This document shows, piece by piece, positions 35,782 to 44,553 of a stretch of DNA of 64,000 bases (position 1 is its first letter; each line of letters starts with the position of its first letter). The notes below the pieces were generated by a model that was given only the letters and a program-made list of their open reading frames with translations, was not told the DNA's origin and searched no databases. The position numbers were made by a program, and so were the translations under genes. Source of the stretch: Photobacterium lipolyticum (lineage in GTDB: Bacteria > Pseudomonadota > Gammaproteobacteria > Enterobacterales > Vibrionaceae); assembly GCF_003026475.1 (NCBI RefSeq), contig NZ_PYMC01000005.1, positions 176,285 to 240,284 on the forward strand, written 5' to 3'.

Positions 35782-36702
35782 ATGGCAACTTTAGCAACTC
35801 ATGCCGATTACTCTTTATATTCCAATGCATTTGGATTTTTACGTCAACCGCTTAACTTCATGCCGCAACAATCAGATGCGGATGTGATCATTACAGGCGT
35901 TCCTTTCGACCTTGCCACCACAGGTCGCTCAGGCAGCCGTATGGGCCCAGGTGCTATTCGCCAGGCATCGATCAATTTAGCATGGGAAGGAAAACGCTGG
36001 CCGTGGACATTCAACCTGACTAAAACAGTGAAGATTGAAGATTGCGGAGATCTGGTTTTCGATTGCGGCGATCCTGCGCAAATGAGTGAGCGGTTAGAAG
36101 CACATGCCAATAGCTTACTTCAACAAGGTAAAACATTACTGACCTTTGGCGGCGATCACTTCGTTACATTGCCATTGTTACGCGCACATGCGAAAAAACA
36201 CGGTCAAATGGCCATGATCCACTTTGATGCCCATACAGATACTTACGATATGGGAAGCAAATATGACCATGGCACCATGTTCTATCATGCACCCAATGAA
36301 GGGTTAATCGATCCTAAGCACTCGGTTCAAATCGGTATCCGTACCGAGCACAGCGATACATTAGGTTTCAATGTGATTGATGCCGCGAGCGCCAATGACC
36401 AAACTGTTGAAGCGATTGTTGGGCAGATCAAAGACATTATAGGAAAGCGTCCGGTGTACCTTACCTTTGATATCGATTGCCTGGATCCGGCTTATGCTCC
36501 GGGTACCGGAACCCCGGTATGCGGCGGCTTAAGTTCAGACAAGGTACTGAAGATCATTCGTGGTTTAGTGGGTATTAACTTAATTGGCATGGATGTGGTA
36601 GAGGTCGCCCCAGCCTATGATCATGCTGAAATTACGGCATTAGCCGGAGCAACCATTGCCACTGACTTGCTACACCTCTGGGCGAGCTGTCAGAAGAATT
36701 AA
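35782..36702 (+). CDS. speB: Agmatinase
   Basis: The 306-residue arginase-fold Mn enzyme hydrolyses agmatine to putrescine and urea. All metal motifs are intact: '[14 protein letters not shown]', '[11 protein letters not shown]' and '[23 protein letters not shown]'. '[24 protein letters not shown]' is the N-terminal agmatinase signature. The start at 35782 is favoured by GGAG 5-8 nt before it. It completes the arginine-agmatine-putrescine route with speA. Confidence 0.97.
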   Translation: MATLATHADYSLYSNAFGFLRQPLNFMPQQSDADVIITGVPFDLATTGRSGSRMGPGAIRQASINLAWEGKRWPWTFNLTKTVKIEDCGDLVFDCGDPAQMSERLEAHANSLLQQGKTLLTFGGDHFVTLPLLRAHAKKHGQMAMIHFDAHTDTYDMGSKYDHGTMFYHAPNEGLIDPKHSVQIGIRTEHSDTLGFNVIDAASANDQTVEAIVGQIKDIIGKRPVYLTFDIDCLDPAYAPGTGTPVCGGLSSDKVLKIIRGLVGINLIGMDVVEVAPAYDHAEITALAGATIATDLLHLWASCQKN

Positions 36703-36757
36703 CACCAAAAGAGGCCCTCTCTTTTGTTAACAAACCCTCCGCATCAAAGCGGAGGGC
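36700..36757. terminator. Two hairpins after speB
   Basis: TTAACACCAAAAGAGG / CCCTCTCTTTTGTTAAC (36700-36732) forms a long stem starting at the stop codon. A second, CCCTCCGC / GCGGAGGG, follows at about 36736-36757. Neither has a strong T run. Confidence 0.5.
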
Positions 36758-36800
36758 TGAGAGATAAGAAGTACGGCTTTCCTGTTACTCACATTTATAT

Positions 36801-37316
36801 CTATTCATCCAATTCCGGATTCGGCTCGCCATTTATCTCTGTAACCTTTTTCCGACGACGCTGCACACGACGAGAAATATGAACATGAACGCCTTTGCGC
36901 AAGGCCAGCATACTGTTTTCAAGTTTATCCACGCCGAGTAACACGGTTAATATCAGTACCGTAAGAATAAGGGCTGTTTGTCCGTATCCCAAACCAATCG
37001 TGACACCCAGAGCGGCAAGCAGCCATATCACCGCCGCCGATGTCACACCGTGGATCTGTCCATCCCGTGTCATCATGACACCTGCGCCCAAAAAACCGAT
37101 GCCAGTGATCACTTGTGCCATCACTCGTGCATGATCACCTCGGTTATCAGACAAGCTTACGCCTAATGCAATAAAACAATATGTGCCTATCGTTATCAGC
37201 GTTGCTGTGCGAAGACCAACCGGCTTACCTCGCAGTTGACGCTCTATACCTAGTACTGATCCGCATAAAATACATGTGATTATATCCTGCCAATTGAATG
37301 GTGTTATCTCGAACAT
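36801..37316 (-). CDS. MgtC/SapB-family membrane protein
   Basis: The 171-residue protein has about four membrane helices and the family signature 'LCGSVLGIERQLRGKPVGLRTATLITIGTYCFI' near residues 17-49, with the conserved R/K-GR-P-GLRT motif. 'QVITGIGFLGAGVMM' and 'VTSAAVIWLLAALGVTIGLGY' follow. The C-terminal cytoplasmic domain of virulence MgtC is not present; this is the short form common in non-pathogens, usually tied to Mg2+ limitation or other stress. Context: mgtE lies 2.3 kb away. Confidence 0.9.
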   Translation of the reverse strand: MFEITPFNWQDIITCILCGSVLGIERQLRGKPVGLRTATLITIGTYCFIALGVSLSDNRGDHARVMAQVITGIGFLGAGVMMTRDGQIHGVTSAAVIWLLAALGVTIGLGYGQTALILTVLILTVLLGVDKLENSMLALRKGVHVHISRRVQRRRKKVTEINGEPNPELDE

Positions 37317-37381
37317 CGTCGAACCTTTTGTAGTGAATCACTTTCAATCACAATGACAAAAACAGTCTTATTACAACGTTT

Positions 37382-38377
37382 TCATCCTTTTAAATGTGAA
37401 TAATTATCCAGAACAGTGCTCACCACTTTTGCCGCAATTTTTGCTGTTTGGTGACCACTGTCAAACTCTGGATTTAATTCAGCGACATCCAATAGCCTCA
37501 CTTTGCCGCTGCTTACAATCTGATTAAGTGCAAATTCCACAATAGACCAGTCAGCACCTTGTATCCGAGATAAATTGACGCCAGAAGCCACTGCGGCAGA
37601 AAAAACCGAAAGATCAAAACTGATATGAACATAATCCACACCACTCAAAAATAGGTCGATTTTTTTCTGAAGACTTTTTTTCTTACGCATCGTCATATCT
37701 TTATCCAGCAGCCAGTGACAACCTAATTGCTCTGCATATTCAAATGTAGCTTGCGAGTTAGTGCGCTCGCATATTCCCAGCCCTAAATAATGAAACGGAC
37801 GATGATTTTGCGTACAAAAACTAGCGACAGAATGAAACACTGAACCGACTCTAGGTGACAGAGTTGGACGTAATTCAAAATTCGCATCAAAATTAATAAT
37901 CCCCACTCGCGCCTTCGGCTCTTTATATACCGAACATTCATCAACCTGACTCACTAGATTCTCAGGCTGATTTACATGATCGGAAAGTGCCTGATAACTC
38001 GAAATAGATATTTCGTGCCCCCCTCCGAGAACGACAGGGAAATGACCTTTTGCCAAAAAACCCGACACTTTTTTATACTGCACAGCCTGTAGTTCATTAA
38101 ACTCAAGGCCATCAAGATCATCAATAATTCCAGCATCATACAAGGGTAAAGACGGTGAACACTTATGATGTATTGCCAACATCCGGCAAATGCTTTCAGG
38201 TCCGTCACTATCGCCCAGCCGGCCACGATAGCGCCCAAGACTCAGATCTGAAGCGACACCAAACAATACCGCCCCTACTCGAGATTGCTCAGTATAAGGG
38301 CGAAAAGTAGTTATCGTATGGTAGTTCTCATGGGAAAACACATGATTAAACCACTGGTTAAATTGTTTAAAAATCAT
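37382..38377 (-). CDS. HutG-like arginase-superfamily protein with altered metal site
   Basis: The 331-residue protein matches formimidoylglutamase (HutG) in length and order: 'YRGRLGDSDGPESIC', 'VVLGGGHEISISSYQAL', 'VGIINFDANFELRPTLSPRVGSVF' and 'HISFDLSVFSAAVASGVNLSRI'. Active enzymes have six Mn ligands: H in GGGH, D-H-D in DAHxD, and D-D in SxDxD. Here H121 and D164 and D255 remain, but the others read N166, E168 and S257. So half of the metal ligands are changed and catalysis is doubtful; a regulatory or ligand-binding role is possible. It is 30 bp downstream of an IclR regulator on the same strand, with no other hut gene nearby. SpeB at 35782, by contrast, keeps all ligands. Confidence 0.8.
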   Translation of the reverse strand: MIFKQFNQWFNHVFSHENYHTITTFRPYTEQSRVGAVLFGVASDLSLGRYRGRLGDSDGPESICRMLAIHHKCSPSLPLYDAGIIDDLDGLEFNELQAVQYKKVSGFLAKGHFPVVLGGGHEISISSYQALSDHVNQPENLVSQVDECSVYKEPKARVGIINFDANFELRPTLSPRVGSVFHSVASFCTQNHRPFHYLGLGICERTNSQATFEYAEQLGCHWLLDKDMTMRKKKSLQKKIDLFLSGVDYVHISFDLSVFSAAVASGVNLSRIQGADWSIVEFALNQIVSSGKVRLLDVAELNPEFDSGHQTAKIAAKVVSTVLDNYSHLKG

Positions 38378-38407
38378 CTCGCTTCCTAACCTTGCTGGTC
38401 TATCGCA

Positions 38408-39145
38408 TCACCACTCTGGAGGCAATGCTCGGGCTGCTTGTAATACGTTAAAAATAATGCTGTTTTTTTTGTGAATAATTCGTTCTTCAGGAACCATAAC
38501 ACTAATAGCACCCACTACTTTTTTATTCAGAAAGACCGGGGCGCTGACACTTGATACCCCAGGATCAAACTCTGAAGTACTCAACGCATAACCGTCTTGC
38601 TTTATTTGTTGAAGTTCTACTAGCCACTTAGCTATTTCAGCCTCTTCCATGACACCAAAATGCGCTAACGTAGCAACTAATCGTTTTTCACTAAATTGCG
38701 CTAACAATACTTTCGACGAGGCCCCCAATATAAGTGGCTGACTTTGCCCCTGCTGATAACTACAACGCAGAGCGTAAGGACTCTCGACCATTTCCACACA
38801 TAAGGCACTAAACCCGACAGGAACCATATAGGCCGACATTTCCCCGGTTTGGTTCTGTAAGCGTTTTAGTACCGGTCGCACACCTTCCGATAAAGGCGAA
38901 AAAGAACGAAAATTACTGAGTAATTGCAGTGCAGCAGGACCAATAATATAGCGTTTGTGGCCATGCTGTTCTTCAATCAGATTCCACTCCCTAAGTGTTG
39001 TTATATACCGATATACAGAGCTAATCGGCGTGCTGGTTTGATCACTGATCATCTGCGCTGATAACGGCTCAGATGCTGAAGATATTGTCATTAAAATCTG
39101 TAGTAATCGTTGATTCGGACTCAAGGTGTTTTTGTTCACAATCAT
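38408..39145 (-). CDS. IclR-family transcriptional regulator
   Basis: The 245-residue protein has an N-terminal winged helix ('NQRLLQILMTISSASEPLSAQMISDQTSTPISSVYRYITTLREWNLIE', residues about 12-59) and the IclR effector domain ('GPAALQLLSNFRSF', 'SSKVLLAQFSEKRLVATLAHFG', 'GVSSVSAPVFLNKKVVGAISVMVPEERI'). Such regulators often sense a small organic acid and control neighbouring catabolic genes. It probably forms an operon with the HutG-like gene and may regulate it; the ligand is unknown. Confidence 0.9.
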   Translation of the reverse strand: MIVNKNTLSPNQRLLQILMTISSASEPLSAQMISDQTSTPISSVYRYITTLREWNLIEEQHGHKRYIIGPAALQLLSNFRSFSPLSEGVRPVLKRLQNQTGEMSAYMVPVGFSALCVEMVESPYALRCSYQQGQSQPLILGASSKVLLAQFSEKRLVATLAHFGVMEEAEIAKWLVELQQIKQDGYALSTSEFDPGVSSVSAPVFLNKKVVGAISVMVPEERIIHKKNSIIFNVLQAARALPPEW

Positions 39146-39190
39146 TCTCTGCTGTATTTTTTAATCTTCCTTAAATAATAATACAACCAA

Positions 39191-39209
39191 TATTCTCACC
39201 ATGTGAGAA
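39191..39209. promoter_or_regulatory. Candidate operator upstream of iclR
   Basis: ATTCTCACCATGTGAGAAT is a perfect 8-bp palindrome around a 3-nt centre, about 50 bp upstream of the iclR start. IclR proteins bind imperfect palindromes near their own promoter; the assignment is a guess from position. Confidence 0.45.
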
Positions 39210-39369
39210 TTAATGTGTTATTGGAGGGTGAAAACCCCAATAATTGAGAATCACCATGAACTCACAACAATAAAATATGATCAATTCAGAGCGGTAAAAC
39301 AGGCCTTGTTGCCACACGAGAACATCCGTATTTTTTGATGATACGAAAAAATCATGACAGTTGTGCTTA

Positions 39370-39400
39370 TATACCCAAGTAACCTCAAGATGCTCGTTTC
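39370..39400 (+). repeat. Solo left end of the MITE-like family
   Basis: TATACCCAAGTAACC followed by TCAAGATGC: identical over 24 bp to the inverted copy ending at 41813, so the two bracket mgtE and maoP. Confidence 0.75.
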
Positions 39401-39477
39401 AGGGAGAATTATTATTGATAGGAATAATGTACTGGTACTTCATCACAGATGTTTTGACGAGCCCAGTCACCAAACTT

Positions 39478-39582
39478 CGTCATTCAGTAAAGTGAGGCAC
39501 GAACTGATACGGAATCTAAGGATCACACGGTTAGGAGCTTCAACGATTCATTGTTTATGGTTATGTGAAAGAGTACGAGAAG
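39478..39582 (+). repeat. Dispersed repeat R2
   Basis: Same repeat as R1 at 13706-13852 but without the nested hairpin. It shares CGTCATTC, GTAAAGTGAGGCACGAACT, GAATCTAAGGA and TGTGAAAGAGTAC, so it probably represents the empty form. Confidence 0.75.
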
Positions 39583-39606
39583 ACGAGTGAGGTTAAATAA
39601 AAAAGA

Positions 39607-39627
39607 GATTCAGATAAAATCTGAATC
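39607..39627 (-). terminator. Terminator of mgtE
   Basis: GATTCAGAT and ATCTGAATC form a 9-bp perfect stem, loop of three; read leftward it is followed by CTCTTTTTTATTT. Confidence 0.85.
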
Positions 39628-39637
39628 CCCAAACAAT

Positions 39638-40984
39638 TTACAGCAATAACAGTGTCCCTAGCCCCAAAAACACCACAAATCCGGTAATATCCGTTACTGT
39701 AGTCAGGATAACCGAACCGGATAAAGCCGGGTCAATTTTAAATTTTTCTAGAACAACAGGGACAAAGATACCAGCAAGTGCCGCGCTGATAATATTGGCG
39801 ACTATCGCGAGACCGATAACCAGTCCCAGCATTATGCTACTGAACCAGTAACCGGTGATTATTCCAATCACCAATGCCCACAGCACGCCATTAAGTGCAC
39901 CAACTTTAACCTCTTTGGTGAGTAACGGTTTTAAGTTTGCACGGGAAATCTGCCCAAGAGCCAACCCCCTCACAATCAGGGTCAGTGTCTGACTGCCTGC
40001 AACCCCCCCCATTGATGCGACAATGGGCATCAGAACCGCCAGCGCAACCACTTGTTGCAATGTGGCTTCAAACAGGCCAATAAACCAAGACGCAAGAAAA
40101 GCGGTCAGAAGATTAACACCGAGCCAGATAGCCCGATTCTTGGTACTTTTCCGAACTGTAGAGAAAAGATCTTCATTTTCATCAAGACCAGCGGTAGCCA
40201 TTATTTGCGATTCAGCCCGTTCAGATTGCAGTCTGTATGCTAACCCCATATCTAAACGGCCAATGAGCAACCCACCATCGGTAATAACAGGAAGCGCTGA
40301 TTCTTCGCTCTGTGCGACTTTGTCCGCTGCGATGTAGATATCATCTTTGGCATTCAGCGTCGGAAAATCCTCTTCTACCAGTTCAGAAACTCGTAACAAA
40401 GGATCAGCACCGAACAACTTATTAAACCGAACGGCACCTTGCCAGTTACCTCGGTTGTCAACAAGAAATACGACGTTACCGTAGGCAGGGATTGACCGCC
40501 TCAGCAGTCGAGTCATCACTTTGATCTTGGTTTTCGCCGGTACAACAAGTGGCTGGTGATCACACCAGTGGCCCACTTCATCATCTTCAAACTGTTGTGC
40601 TATCGAATAACGTTGCTTCTGCTCTTCATCCATACGCGCCAGCACATCTTCGATCAAGTGATCCGGCAAGACGTCCTGGAGCTCCAACAATGTATCGGCT
40701 TCAATGCCAGTAAACATCGCGAGCAGGTGCTGCTCATCAAGGGTACCAATAATCGCTTCGCTGGCGTCTGAACGCATTTCAACCAGAACTGCAACCTTGA
40801 TGCTATCAGAAATCTGACTCCAGGTTTCAAGACGTGCTGTAAGGGGCAATGATTCCAGCAGCAGCGCAAGTTCCACCGGAGAGTTGTCCTGCTCAAACTG
40901 TTCAATAACGATCTGTTGGCTATCCGAGTCAGGGCTTTGGTCCATCAGCTCATTCACCGCATTATGGATATCATTTTCTTGCAT
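39638..40984 (-). CDS. mgtE: Magnesium transporter MgtE
   Basis: The 448-residue protein has the usual MgtE layout: an N-terminal superhelical domain (to about residue 130, 'LALLLESLPLTARLETWSQI'), two CBS domains (about 135-255, 'NVVFLVDNRGNWQGAVRFNKLF', 'ALPVITDGGLLIGRLDMG') and five membrane helices with 'MPIVASMGGVAGSQTLTLIVRGLALGQI', the selectivity region. It takes up Mg2+ with gating by cytosolic Mg2+ through the CBS part. It is monocistronic with its own terminator. Confidence 0.96.
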   Translation of the reverse strand: MQENDIHNAVNELMDQSPDSDSQQIVIEQFEQDNSPVELALLLESLPLTARLETWSQISDSIKVAVLVEMRSDASEAIIGTLDEQHLLAMFTGIEADTLLELQDVLPDHLIEDVLARMDEEQKQRYSIAQQFEDDEVGHWCDHQPLVVPAKTKIKVMTRLLRRSIPAYGNVVFLVDNRGNWQGAVRFNKLFGADPLLRVSELVEEDFPTLNAKDDIYIAADKVAQSEESALPVITDGGLLIGRLDMGLAYRLQSERAESQIMATAGLDENEDLFSTVRKSTKNRAIWLGVNLLTAFLASWFIGLFEATLQQVVALAVLMPIVASMGGVAGSQTLTLIVRGLALGQISRANLKPLLTKEVKVGALNGVLWALVIGIITGYWFSSIMLGLVIGLAIVANIISAALAGIFVPVVLEKFKIDPALSGSVILTTVTDITGFVVFLGLGTLLLL

Positions 40985-41300
40985 GGAATTACCTTTTAGA
41001 GAGCGAAGTTAACTTATAAGCCCAGCACAGTTGTTAATTGAAGAACAAGCAATCTCTTTTGCGATGTCTGATGTCACCATCGTACTAACTTGCAAAAAAG
41101 TGAAACCAGCCATTCTCATGCCTGGTTCCTGCTCAAAAAAGTACGCTGGCTATTTGAATTTGCTCTATTTTCATCTTTTGTTTGATGATGGTCAATTATT
41201 CCTTAAGCACTGCGTTCAGTTATCATTACCAACCCATTTATACAGATTAGCTAGCCGTTGCCATTAAGAATGGCTGAAGGGAATGGCTTACTCGTGCGGG
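40985..41300. other. Intergenic region with an mscS C-terminal relic
   Basis: No gene. At 41139-41178 (minus) 33 of 40 bases match 31278-31317, the 3' end of the small mscS gene A, and the encoded residues 'KDENRANSNS' parallel 'KDENRTNSNS'. A stop codon lies just upstream in that frame, so only a fragment is left. Confidence 0.5.
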
Positions 41301-41648
41301 TTAAAAATCGATATCGTCATCTGCACCGATATCATCATCCTCTTCGTGCATACCTTTCTGTACGCGTTGTGAAGCACATAAGGTATAGCGTCGTACTTTC
41401 TGACTGATTTGAGTTGAATATTTGATCCAGCATCGACCAAAATCAGACATGACGGCCTGTTGTCCATTGATCTCGGCTAAGAATTGGTGCTCAGACTCTT
41501 CACCTGGCGCAAATATACCATCTTGTAATGCTTGCATCGTACGGCCATAGTTTTCTAAAAGGGCGGCTTCATTGATGGTGAAAATACCTGATCGATTAAA
41601 GCCGTGAGGGAAATGTTTATCGTCGTAAAATTTTCCGGAATTTCTCAT
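41301..41648 (-). CDS. maoP: MaoP/YifE family protein (DUF413)
   Basis: The 115-residue protein has the DUF413 pattern: 'FYDDKHFPHGFNRSGIFTINEAALLENYGRTMQALQDG' at the start and 'FGRCWIKYSTQISQKVRRYTLCASQRVQ' toward the end, followed by an acidic tail (EEDDDIGADDDIDF). In E. coli MaoP works with the maoS site to organise the Ori macrodomain. The start at 41648 has AGGAG 8 nt upstream; the frame extends 23 codons further without support. A typical maoS site was not identified here. Confidence 0.88.
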   Translation of the reverse strand: MRNSGKFYDDKHFPHGFNRSGIFTINEAALLENYGRTMQALQDGIFAPGEESEHQFLAEINGQQAVMSDFGRCWIKYSTQISQKVRRYTLCASQRVQKGMHEEDDDIGADDDIDF

Positions 41649-41784
41649 TACAGTATTTCTCCTGATGGGATTTTTCGCTGATATTCTTTCAGAATTGACA
41701 GCTTGTAAATCAAACAATTTCCGTTATCACGATAAAATAATTTTATTGAATATTATGGGCGCGCCAACACCTGCAACGTATATG

Positions 41785-41813
41785 AGCAAGCATCTTGAGG
41801 TTACTTGGGTATA
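41785..41813 (+). repeat. Solo right end of the MITE-like family
   Basis: GCATCTTGAGGTTACTT then GGGTATA, the perfect 24-bp inverse of the end at 39370. Confidence 0.75.
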
Positions 41814-41831
41814 TAGAATTAGCTTTAAGTT

Positions 41832-44030
41832 CTATAATTTTCCTCGCAGAATCGCCTCAGCCTCGGCACCTTTCTTTTCAAAAAGACTTCGCACATGGAG
41901 ATCACGCTGCGGAAAGGGTATTTCGATGCCGTACTGCTGCAAAGATGTTTCGATTTCCCACATATAGGCGGCTGTAACACCCGCAGGTCGTTTGACGGCG
42001 GCCTGACTGACCCAAACCACTAACTCAAAGTCCAAGCTGCTGTCTCCGAACCCCACCAGCCAGACTTGAGGCTCGTGCTTCTTAGACCGTCTGAGGGTCT
42101 CAGGCACTCGATCCGCAGCTTCAAGCACCGCTTTTTTCACTTGATTTTTATCTGAACCGTAAGCGACACCAAAGGGGATCCGCATCCGCCTTGTTGCATC
42201 ACGCAAGGTCCAGTTGGTAACTTTGGCACCGACCAATTCGGAATTTGGGACAATAATATCGACGTTATCATTGGTATTGATAAGCGTGCTGCGGACATTG
42301 ATTTCCATGACGATGCCCAGCACACCGGAATCCAGCTCGACAAAGTCCCCCACCTTCAATGAGCGCTCAAAAAGCAAAATCAGTCCCGATACAAAATTGT
42401 TGACGATAGATTGCAGACCAAAGCCTATCCCCACGCTGAGCGCACCCGCCACCAGCGCCAAATTACTAAAGTCCAGACCGATGGATGACAACGCAATCAT
42501 CATACCCACCAATAAAATCACATAATGGCCAAGCCGCCCTATCGTATAAAGTGCAGAGCTCTCATCTTCGTTACGCTCGGCAATTTTAGCCAGCATTCGA
42601 CGCAGCAGGCTTGAGAAGAACAGAGCAATGGTTACTATCAATACCACCCGGAGCAGTCCGAGTATTGTTACAGGTGTATCGCCTATTTTAAACAGGCTGC
42701 CAGTCAAGAAGCCGGAAGCACTCATCCAACCGGATTCGACCATTTCATTCACGGTAATCCACCAGTGTTTCAACACGCCTTCTTGTTTCGCCAGTTGCAA
42801 GCGGCACATCTCCGTTAACACGACCAAGTTAAGGCGTAAATCATTAAGCTCTTGTAGCTTTAGCAATGATTCCCGGGATAGTTGATTGCGATTTTCGTGG
42901 AGTGCCTTGAGTTCTGCGGTGGCGAGTGGCTGATTCAGGAGCTGAGTTTGTGAGCGACCTTGCTCACGAAGGCTTTTAGCCTGCCATCCAGCCAGCTGGC
43001 CCGAGGTTTCTTTAACCAGCGTTTTCCAGACTTCAAATTGATCATGCAGTTCATCAGAATTGATCTCGCCGTTAGACAACAAGGCCGTCAACGCAATGAT
43101 ACCTTGCGTGGCTGTGACGTGCAGCCTTGCTATGGCTTCCTCTACGGAAGCATAAATGACGCGTTGTTCTTGTAGTCTGTTTTTTGCGGCAGCTTCCGGC
43201 GTTTCAGCAATCGCTCCTAATGCCTTGGAGCGAGTGCTGTTTAAGAAATTGCTGGCCTTAATCAGCGTTTGCTCCTGGTTCGATAGTTCCTTTTTCAGTA
43301 CGGGGATTTCATCCCCTGTGGCCACTAACCGTTGTTCGGCGAACTTTTTCTCGTTGTATAGGGTCTCAAGCTCCCGCTGAAGACTAATGAGCACGTCACG
43401 ATTGCGAGACAGACGCTGCCTAGCGAGCTCAAGAGCCGAACGCATCGCCATGATCTCCATGCCCTGGATCATTTTGTTCGGCTCTGTCGCAGTAACGCTG
43501 ATATAGGAGGCCATTTCAGTATCATACTGGTTAGTCGCAGCTTCAACGGCTGTACTCAAATGGTCGATGTCCGCCCTCTCATCCACGACTTCTTTTTTTT
43601 TGTCGCGATAGCGACTCTCTAGTTCAAGCCATGCCTGAATGGAGTAAGCTTGCTTGAAAGCAGGAATGACCGGCGGCTCAAAAGGTTTTTGGCCGCGAAT
43701 TTTTGCTAGAGCCTGCAGGTTAGCAATGATTTGGTCACGAAGTTCCCTGCCTGAATCTAGGGCTTCAGGGGGCAAGCTTGCTAACAGCGCATTCAGTCGC
43801 TTTTCTAACACTTGTACCCGTTGATCAAGACTAGCAGGTTCGTCATCAAAGAAGTGCCACCAGTCAGTTTCAAGCGCACTGGCTTCCGGAACCACCAGCA
43901 CACCGGCTTCGTTGTTTGGTTTATTGCTGATATTCAACAAGTCATTTTGTTCGTCCTGTGCAGACAGGTTCCCACAGAAAATAAAGACCACGCAAAGCAG
44001 CCTGTGACACCATGTTGTTCTCATCACCAA
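41832..44030 (-). CDS. Large MscS-family channel with periplasmic coiled coil
   Basis: The 732-residue protein has a signal peptide (HRLLCVVFIFCGNLSA), a long helical periplasmic region to about residue 400 and membrane helices. The MscS core 'VAGALSVGIGFGLQSIVNNFVSGLILLFERSLKVGDFVELD' lies near 518-560. The beta domain 'GVLGIVMEINVRSTLINTNDNVDIIVPNSELV' and the cage ending 'GIEIPFPQRDLHVRS' follow. It is thus a mid-sized, MscK-like tension-gated channel. It lies 42 bp after the RimB-like gene, possibly in one operon with it and mscS copy B. Confidence 0.93.
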   Translation of the reverse strand: MVMRTTWCHRLLCVVFIFCGNLSAQDEQNDLLNISNKPNNEAGVLVVPEASALETDWWHFFDDEPASLDQRVQVLEKRLNALLASLPPEALDSGRELRDQIIANLQALAKIRGQKPFEPPVIPAFKQAYSIQAWLELESRYRDKKKEVVDERADIDHLSTAVEAATNQYDTEMASYISVTATEPNKMIQGMEIMAMRSALELARQRLSRNRDVLISLQRELETLYNEKKFAEQRLVATGDEIPVLKKELSNQEQTLIKASNFLNSTRSKALGAIAETPEAAAKNRLQEQRVIYASVEEAIARLHVTATQGIIALTALLSNGEINSDELHDQFEVWKTLVKETSGQLAGWQAKSLREQGRSQTQLLNQPLATAELKALHENRNQLSRESLLKLQELNDLRLNLVVLTEMCRLQLAKQEGVLKHWWITVNEMVESGWMSASGFLTGSLFKIGDTPVTILGLLRVVLIVTIALFFSSLLRRMLAKIAERNEDESSALYTIGRLGHYVILLVGMMIALSSIGLDFSNLALVAGALSVGIGFGLQSIVNNFVSGLILLFERSLKVGDFVELDSGVLGIVMEINVRSTLINTNDNVDIIVPNSELVGAKVTNWTLRDATRRMRIPFGVAYGSDKNQVKKAVLEAADRVPETLRRSKKHEPQVWLVGFGDSSLDFELVVWVSQAAVKRPAGVTAAYMWEIETSLQQYGIEIPFPQRDLHVRSLFEKKGAEAEAILRGKL

Positions 44031-44072
44031 TTCCCCAAATCAAGCTATATACGCTTTTATCCCGCAGCGGTG

Positions 44073-44552
44073 TTATAAATCCTCATCATCCCCTGACTCA
44101 CTGTCGACCTCGTTTTTTTGAAATTGCAGTCCCAATAGATAAGATTTCACCGGATCAACTAAAAAACGGTTATTGAGTACATTACGCCCCAACAACATTC
44201 GAAAGCGCATGCATTCACGATCGGTCAGAGTAACTTCCGCTTCAATTTGTTCTTCTCCGACTGATATTGTAGTCACAATGACATAACGCTGTTCAGTATG
44301 TCCCCCCGAATCGGTGACGTTGCGTTGATCGGCCAATCGAGCATGACACTCAACCGCTGTTTCAACGTCGTTTTGATAAGGATGAATATTGAACAGCACC
44401 CAAGCTTCACCCTCTTTTTGATAAGGTTCAATACGAAATGCGTGCAATGCACACGTTTTTGCCCCGGTATCAACCTTAGCTTTAACTGCAATACCCAAAG
44501 CGGGTAAATCAACCCATTCCCGCCAGCCAAGCACAACTTTATTTTTTCTCAT
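44073..44552 (-). CDS. RimB-like retropepsin-fold ATP-dependent zinc protease family
   Basis: The 159-residue protein matches the PF05618 family of RimK-associated proteases: 'VLGWREWVDLPALGIAVKAKVDTGAKTCALHA' near 5-37, with the catalytic-type 'DTGA' at about 28-31 of a retropepsin-like fold, and 'LTDRECMRFRMLLGRNVLNNRFLVDP' near 122-147. In Pseudomonas RimB acts with RimK to control S6 modification. Its start, ATG at 44552, lies 1 nt after the stop of the mscS gene (44554), so the two are translationally coupled. No rimK is adjacent; two lie 11-21 kb away. Confidence 0.87.
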   Translation of the reverse strand: MRKNKVVLGWREWVDLPALGIAVKAKVDTGAKTCALHAFRIEPYQKEGEAWVLFNIHPYQNDVETAVECHARLADQRNVTDSGGHTEQRYVIVTTISVGEEQIEAEVTLTDRECMRFRMLLGRNVLNNRFLVDPVKSYLLGLQFQKNEVDSESGDDEDL

Positions 44553-44553
44553 T

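Larger units (their letters stand above)
39146..39637. other. Repeat-rich intergenic region
   Basis: No gene is seen in 490 bp. It holds a solo MITE end (39370), repeat R2 (39478-39582) and the mgtE terminator (39607-39627). The first 200 bp is the presumed iclR promoter, with the direct repeat TTCTCACCATGTGAGAATTA containing an ATTCTCAC/GTGAGAAT palindrome near 39191-39209, a candidate IclR operator. Confidence 0.5.

Noticed and set aside
39370..41813. Composite transposon carrying mgtE and maoP
   Set aside because: Both are ordinary chromosomal genes, there is no transposase and no target-site duplication is visible; reported only as inverted ends.
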